Shown here: piece after piece, positions 61,396 through 64,000 of the stretch
How the letters are laid out: every line of letters starts with the position of its first letter
Position numbering within the stretch: position 1 is the first letter of the stretch
Assembly (NCBI RefSeq): GCF_003568665.1
Contig: NZ_QXMH01000002.1
Span: forward strand, 496,001 to 560,000
Source of the DNA: Chitinophaga alhagiae
GTDB lineage: Bacteria; Bacteroidota; Bacteroidia; Chitinophagales; Chitinophagaceae
Direction: 5' to 3'
Length of the DNA: 64,000 bases
Notes under the pieces: generated by a model
What the model saw: only the letters and a program-made list of their open reading frames with translations
Databases searched by the model: none
Told to the model about the DNA's origin: nothing
Position numbers and translations under genes: made by a program

Positions 61396-62433
61396 ATGAA
61401 GGGCATATCAATCAAAGACATCGCAAAACAGGCGGGCGTATCACCAACTACAGTTTCTTTTGTACTCAACGGCAAAGGCCGTGAAAAACGGATCAGCGAG
61501 CAGGTCAGCAAGAAGATACTGAAGCTGGCGGCCAAGCTGAAATACAAGCCTAACCAGCTGGCCAGAGGGCTGCGCACCGGCAAGACCAAAACCATCGGGT
61601 TGATCGTGGAAGACATTGCCAACAACTTTTTCGCCAACGTGGCCAAAATAGTGGAAGAAGAGGCAGACAAGTTCGGCTACAAGGTGCTGTACGGCAGCAC
61701 GGAAGACAACCTGGTGAAAGCCCGCGGCCTGCTTGAGGTGCTGGAATACCGGCAGGTAGACGGGTATATCATTACCCCCACGCCCAACCTGGACAAGGAG
61801 ATAGAAATGCTGAAACATGCGCGCAAGCCCATGGTGCTGATGGACCGTTATCTCCCGCAGATACCTACCAATTACGTAATGGTCAACAACTTCCAGGGCG
61901 CTTACGATGCAGGGGAATACCTGCTGAAGCTGGGCTATACAAAAATTGCGCTCATCACCACCACTTCGGAACAGATACAGATGAAGGAGCGCCTCAACGG
62001 CTTCACGGCCGCCATGAAAGCGCACCGCGCATCCTTTCCCCGCAAGTTCCTCAAGAAGATACCTTTTGCCGCCGCAAAAGATGAGGCCGTTAGCCAGATC
62101 AAGGCCTTCATAGAAAACAACCCCGACCTGGACGCTATTTTCTTCTCCACCAACTACCTGGGCGTATACGGCATTGAATGTTTTAAAGACCTGGGCATTA
62201 AAATAGGGGATGATATTGCCATAATCAGTTTTGATGATCATGACCTCTTCCGCCTGCACACGCCGGGCATTACCTGCGTGGCGCAGCCCATACACGATAT
62301 TGCCCGCAACCTGATACAGGTGCTGATGAACGAGCTGAACCACAACAACCAGCAGATCAACCAGGTGGTGCTGCCGGCTACGCTGGTGAAACGGGAAAGC
62401 TGTAAAAAAAGGAAAAAAGCCACCGTTCAATAA
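61396..62433 (+). CDS. LacI-family transcriptional regulator
   Basis: 345 residues. N-terminal HTH SIKDIAKQAGVSPTTVSFVLNGKGREKRISEQVSKKI (5-41), hinge helix with NQLARGLRTGKTKTIGLIV (about 50-68), and a periplasmic-binding-like ligand domain with NPDLDAIFFSTNYLGVYGIECFKDLGIKIGDDIAIISFDDHDLF. The ligand is presumably a sugar. It probably represses a SusC/SusD carbohydrate locus, for example the one at the right edge. It faces that SusD gene convergently, with a shared terminator between. Confidence 0.95.
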   Translation: MKGISIKDIAKQAGVSPTTVSFVLNGKGREKRISEQVSKKILKLAAKLKYKPNQLARGLRTGKTKTIGLIVEDIANNFFANVAKIVEEEADKFGYKVLYGSTEDNLVKARGLLEVLEYRQVDGYIITPTPNLDKEIEMLKHARKPMVLMDRYLPQIPTNYVMVNNFQGAYDAGEYLLKLGYTKIALITTTSEQIQMKERLNGFTAAMKAHRASFPRKFLKKIPFAAAKDEAVSQIKAFIENNPDLDAIFFSTNYLGVYGIECFKDLGIKIGDDIAIISFDDHDLFRLHTPGITCVAQPIHDIARNLIQVLMNELNHNNQQINQVVLPATLVKRESCKKRKKATVQ

Positions 62434-62506
62434 AAGAAATACAGGCTGGCGCCGGGCAGCAGCAAGCCTCGCCAGATATCGCATATACCTTGCCAGTATT
62501 ACAGAT

Positions 62507-62547
62507 AAAAGGGATGTGCCGTAATGACCGGCACATCCCCTTTTTTT
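62507..62547. terminator. Bidirectional terminator between lacI-type and susD-like genes
   Basis: AAAAGGGATGTGCC (62507-62520) pairs with GGCACATCCC (62530-62539) and the following C and T-run around a nine-base loop, giving a T-tract on either strand. Confidence 0.85.
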
Positions 62548-62563
62548 AGCGGCGCGGGTTGGG

Positions 62564-64000
62564 TCAACGCCCTGTCCACCACACCGGCGTGGTATAGTTA
62601 TTCTGTTGTTTTACCGCCTGGAATTTTTCCCCGTTGTTCAGCTCTTCACTGGTGGGGTATACCGTTCTTTCCATCATTCTCACATTGCTGGGGCCCTTGC
62701 GCACCCTGGCGCCGTAGTCTTTCATGAGCCGGCGGGTATCCGCCCACAGTTCGTATGGTTTGAGCATGTTAAAATGCACGTACTTCTGGTCATACATCAG
62801 CCCCATTTTTTCAGCGGCCGCCGCTGCGTTGAACTCGTTCACCATAGCGTCAAGAAATGCGGTAATGGTGGCCTGCGGCGGCTTGGTGGCCTTGGCGGCG
62901 CTGATGAAGCCGGTGTAGCTGCTGTCTTTGGCAATGCCGTTGATCTCGTAATAGATGTCTATAGATTCCTGCATGGCGGCCCTGTACTCGTCCGCCGCGT
63001 TGATGCCCAGGTCCGGCCAGCGGAGGGCGGCCTCTACCTTCAGCAGGTGAACTTCAGATGAAGTAATGACCTGGTACGGCATGCCGAAGTTCCGTTCAAA
63101 GGTGAAGCGGTTGTAAAAGGACGGGAACGTTTGGGCCATGTTGGAAGAAGTGATCTGCGGCGAAATGGCCGTTACGTCCGCTCCTTCTGAAGGCATGGGC
63201 GTATAGTTGCCGTCTTTGTCAGGCTGGAACAGCACCGGGATGCGCGGGTCTTCCGGGAAACCGGCTTTCCGCATTACCCGCATCATATTTTGCGGCGCCC
63301 ACAGCGTTTGCGGCAGCCTCTCGGAAATAGAGCGGAAAATAAGCAGCTCCATGGCTTTTTCCGGCTGCCGGTCTACCAGCGTAATGGTAGTGGCACGGTC
63401 TTTCGCGTACACCCCGTCCGCCAGCACTTCCTGTATGGTGCTTTTGGTGAGGGCGGGCTCTACATTGGTCAAACGCATGGCCAGGCGCATGCGCAGGCTG
63501 TTGATGAACACCCGCCAGGTGTTGATGTTGCCGGCAAACCAGATATCGTTCCGCGGGAACTGCTGCTGGATGAAGCTGGTGTTGAGGCTGTAGCCTTTCA
63601 GCTTGTCAGACACGTCTTTCAGGTTAGCCAGAATGGCGTGGTAGATATCCTGCTGCTTGTCGAACGACGGGAAGAAATTCAGGTCCTGCGCCTGCATGGC
63701 ATCGGTGAAAGGCACGTCGTTGCAGGCATCTGTAAGATGATAAAAAACATAGTCCCGGATCACGGAAGCCGTCCACATAAATATTTCATAGTTCTTTTTA
63801 TCTTCTTCAGACAGTTTGTTGAACATGTCCTGCATGGCCCGCAGGGAGCGCAGTTTGCTGTATGAGTCGCTGTACGGGTTGTGTACCCACGAGAAGTTGG
63901 AGGGAGAGCCGTCATTGGCATACCCGCCGGAGCCCAGCATGGGGCCAAAGGTGTTGAAGTTGTGGAACATTTCCCCGTAAGAGTACCTGAAAATGCCGAG
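62564..64000 (-). CDS. SusD-like outer-membrane lipoprotein (5' end outside the window)
   Basis: At least 478 residues; the frame is open to the right edge, and the signal peptide with lipobox is missing, so the start lies beyond 64000. SusD-like_2 type: a TASVIRDYVFYHLTDACNDVPFTDAMQ segment, helices with NTWRVFINSLRMRLAMRLTNVEP, AADEYRAAMQESIDIYYEINGI, and a C-terminal FNMLKPYELWADTRRLMKDYG. Its SusC partner should lie upstream on the minus strand, outside the window. It would take part in capture of a substrate different from that of the 54-60 kb pair. Expected regulators are the LacI or AraC genes next to it. Confidence 0.9.
   Translation of the reverse strand, partial: LGIFRYSYGEMFHNFNTFGPMLGSGGYANDGSPSNFSWVHNPYSDSYSKLRSLRAMQDMFNKLSEEDKKNYEIFMWTASVIRDYVFYHLTDACNDVPFTDAMQAQDLNFFPSFDKQQDIYHAILANLKDVSDKLKGYSLNTSFIQQQFPRNDIWFAGNINTWRVFINSLRMRLAMRLTNVEPALTKSTIQEVLADGVYAKDRATTITLVDRQPEKAMELLIFRSISERLPQTLWAPQNMMRVMRKAGFPEDPRIPVLFQPDKDGNYTPMPSEGADVTAISPQITSSNMAQTFPSFYNRFTFERNFGMPYQVITSSEVHLLKVEAALRWPDLGINAADEYRAAMQESIDIYYEINGIAKDSSYTGFISAAKATKPPQATITAFLDAMVNEFNAAAAAEKMGLMYDQKYVHFNMLKPYELWADTRRLMKDYGARVRKGPSNVRMMERTVYPTSEELNNGEKFQAVKQQNNYTTPVWWTGR

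Overview
The window looks like chromosomal DNA of a gliding-type Bacteroidota, most likely a member of the Chitinophagaceae (Chitinophaga or a close relative). The reasons are SusC/SusD outer-membrane pairs, a hybrid ECF-sigma/FecR/TonB-transducer module, DUF4270, DUF4907 and DUF6702 proteins, a T9SS-type C-terminal sorting domain, recurrent TAnnTTTG -7 boxes typical of Bacteroidota promoters, absence of strong Shine-Dalgarno sequences, and a large flexirubin/aryl-polyene type pigment cluster. No tRNA, rRNA, CRISPR array, IS element or integrase was found. The name of the organism is an inference.

Layout. 1-5.1 kb: the 3' part of a TlpA-like thioredoxin, an intergenic array of 11-bp phased ACCTA boxes, and a BlaI-controlled operon (surface carboxypeptidase-regulatory-like protein, BlaI repressor, M56 BlaR1-like protein fused to a TonB-plug-like and a sorting domain) behind two identical spaced operators. 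5.1-7.8 kb: an exported formylglycine-generating-enzyme-like lipoprotein (minus) and a GH1 beta-glucosidase. 7.8-14.2 kb: an outer-membrane/surface locus (beta-barrel, DUF4270 lipoprotein, kelch lipoprotein, DUF4907 protein) next to a LytS/LytTR two-component system. 14.3-22.7 kb: cysteine desulfurase, GlmM, then an envelope operon (LTA-synthase-like sulfatase-fold protein, methyltransferase, PAP2 phosphatase, ZIP transporter) and a CorC/HlyC-type protein. Between the desulfurase and glmM lies a small repeat element with inverted ends and 11-bp tandem units.

22.8-48.35 kb is the centrepiece: about 25 kb of co-directional, often overlapping genes for an aryl-polyene pigment of the flexirubin class. 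A tyrosine ammonia-lyase makes 4-coumarate; a PaaK-like AMP ligase can activate it; two acyl carrier proteins and an AcpS supply carriers; three ketosynthases with active cysteine plus two without one, a FabG-type reductase and two hotdog dehydratases with complementary active sites extend the polyene; a flavin halogenase-like oxidoreductase and an O/C-methyltransferase can decorate the ring; a thioesterase, acyltransferases, a C45 Ntn-hydrolase, a polysaccharide deacetylase, a glycosyltransferase-DUF2062 protein, a LolA-like carrier, a lipoprotein and a trifunctional MMPL/acyltransferase/methyltransferase protein would release, conjugate and export the product. The dialkylresorcinol genes darA/darB expected for a true flexirubin are not in the window.

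48.4-53 kb: DUF6702 protein, HupE/UreJ-like membrane protein, M1 metallopeptidase, then a minus-strand SPFH (band 7) protein followed by a 58-residue ribbon-helix-helix regulator, with a paired palindromic operator overlapping the promoter. 53.2-60.1 kb: ECF sigma factor, FecR anti-sigma, SusC-like transducer with STN domain and SusD-like lipoprotein. 60.2-64 kb: an AraC regulator, a LacI regulator, and a second SusD-like gene running off the right edge.
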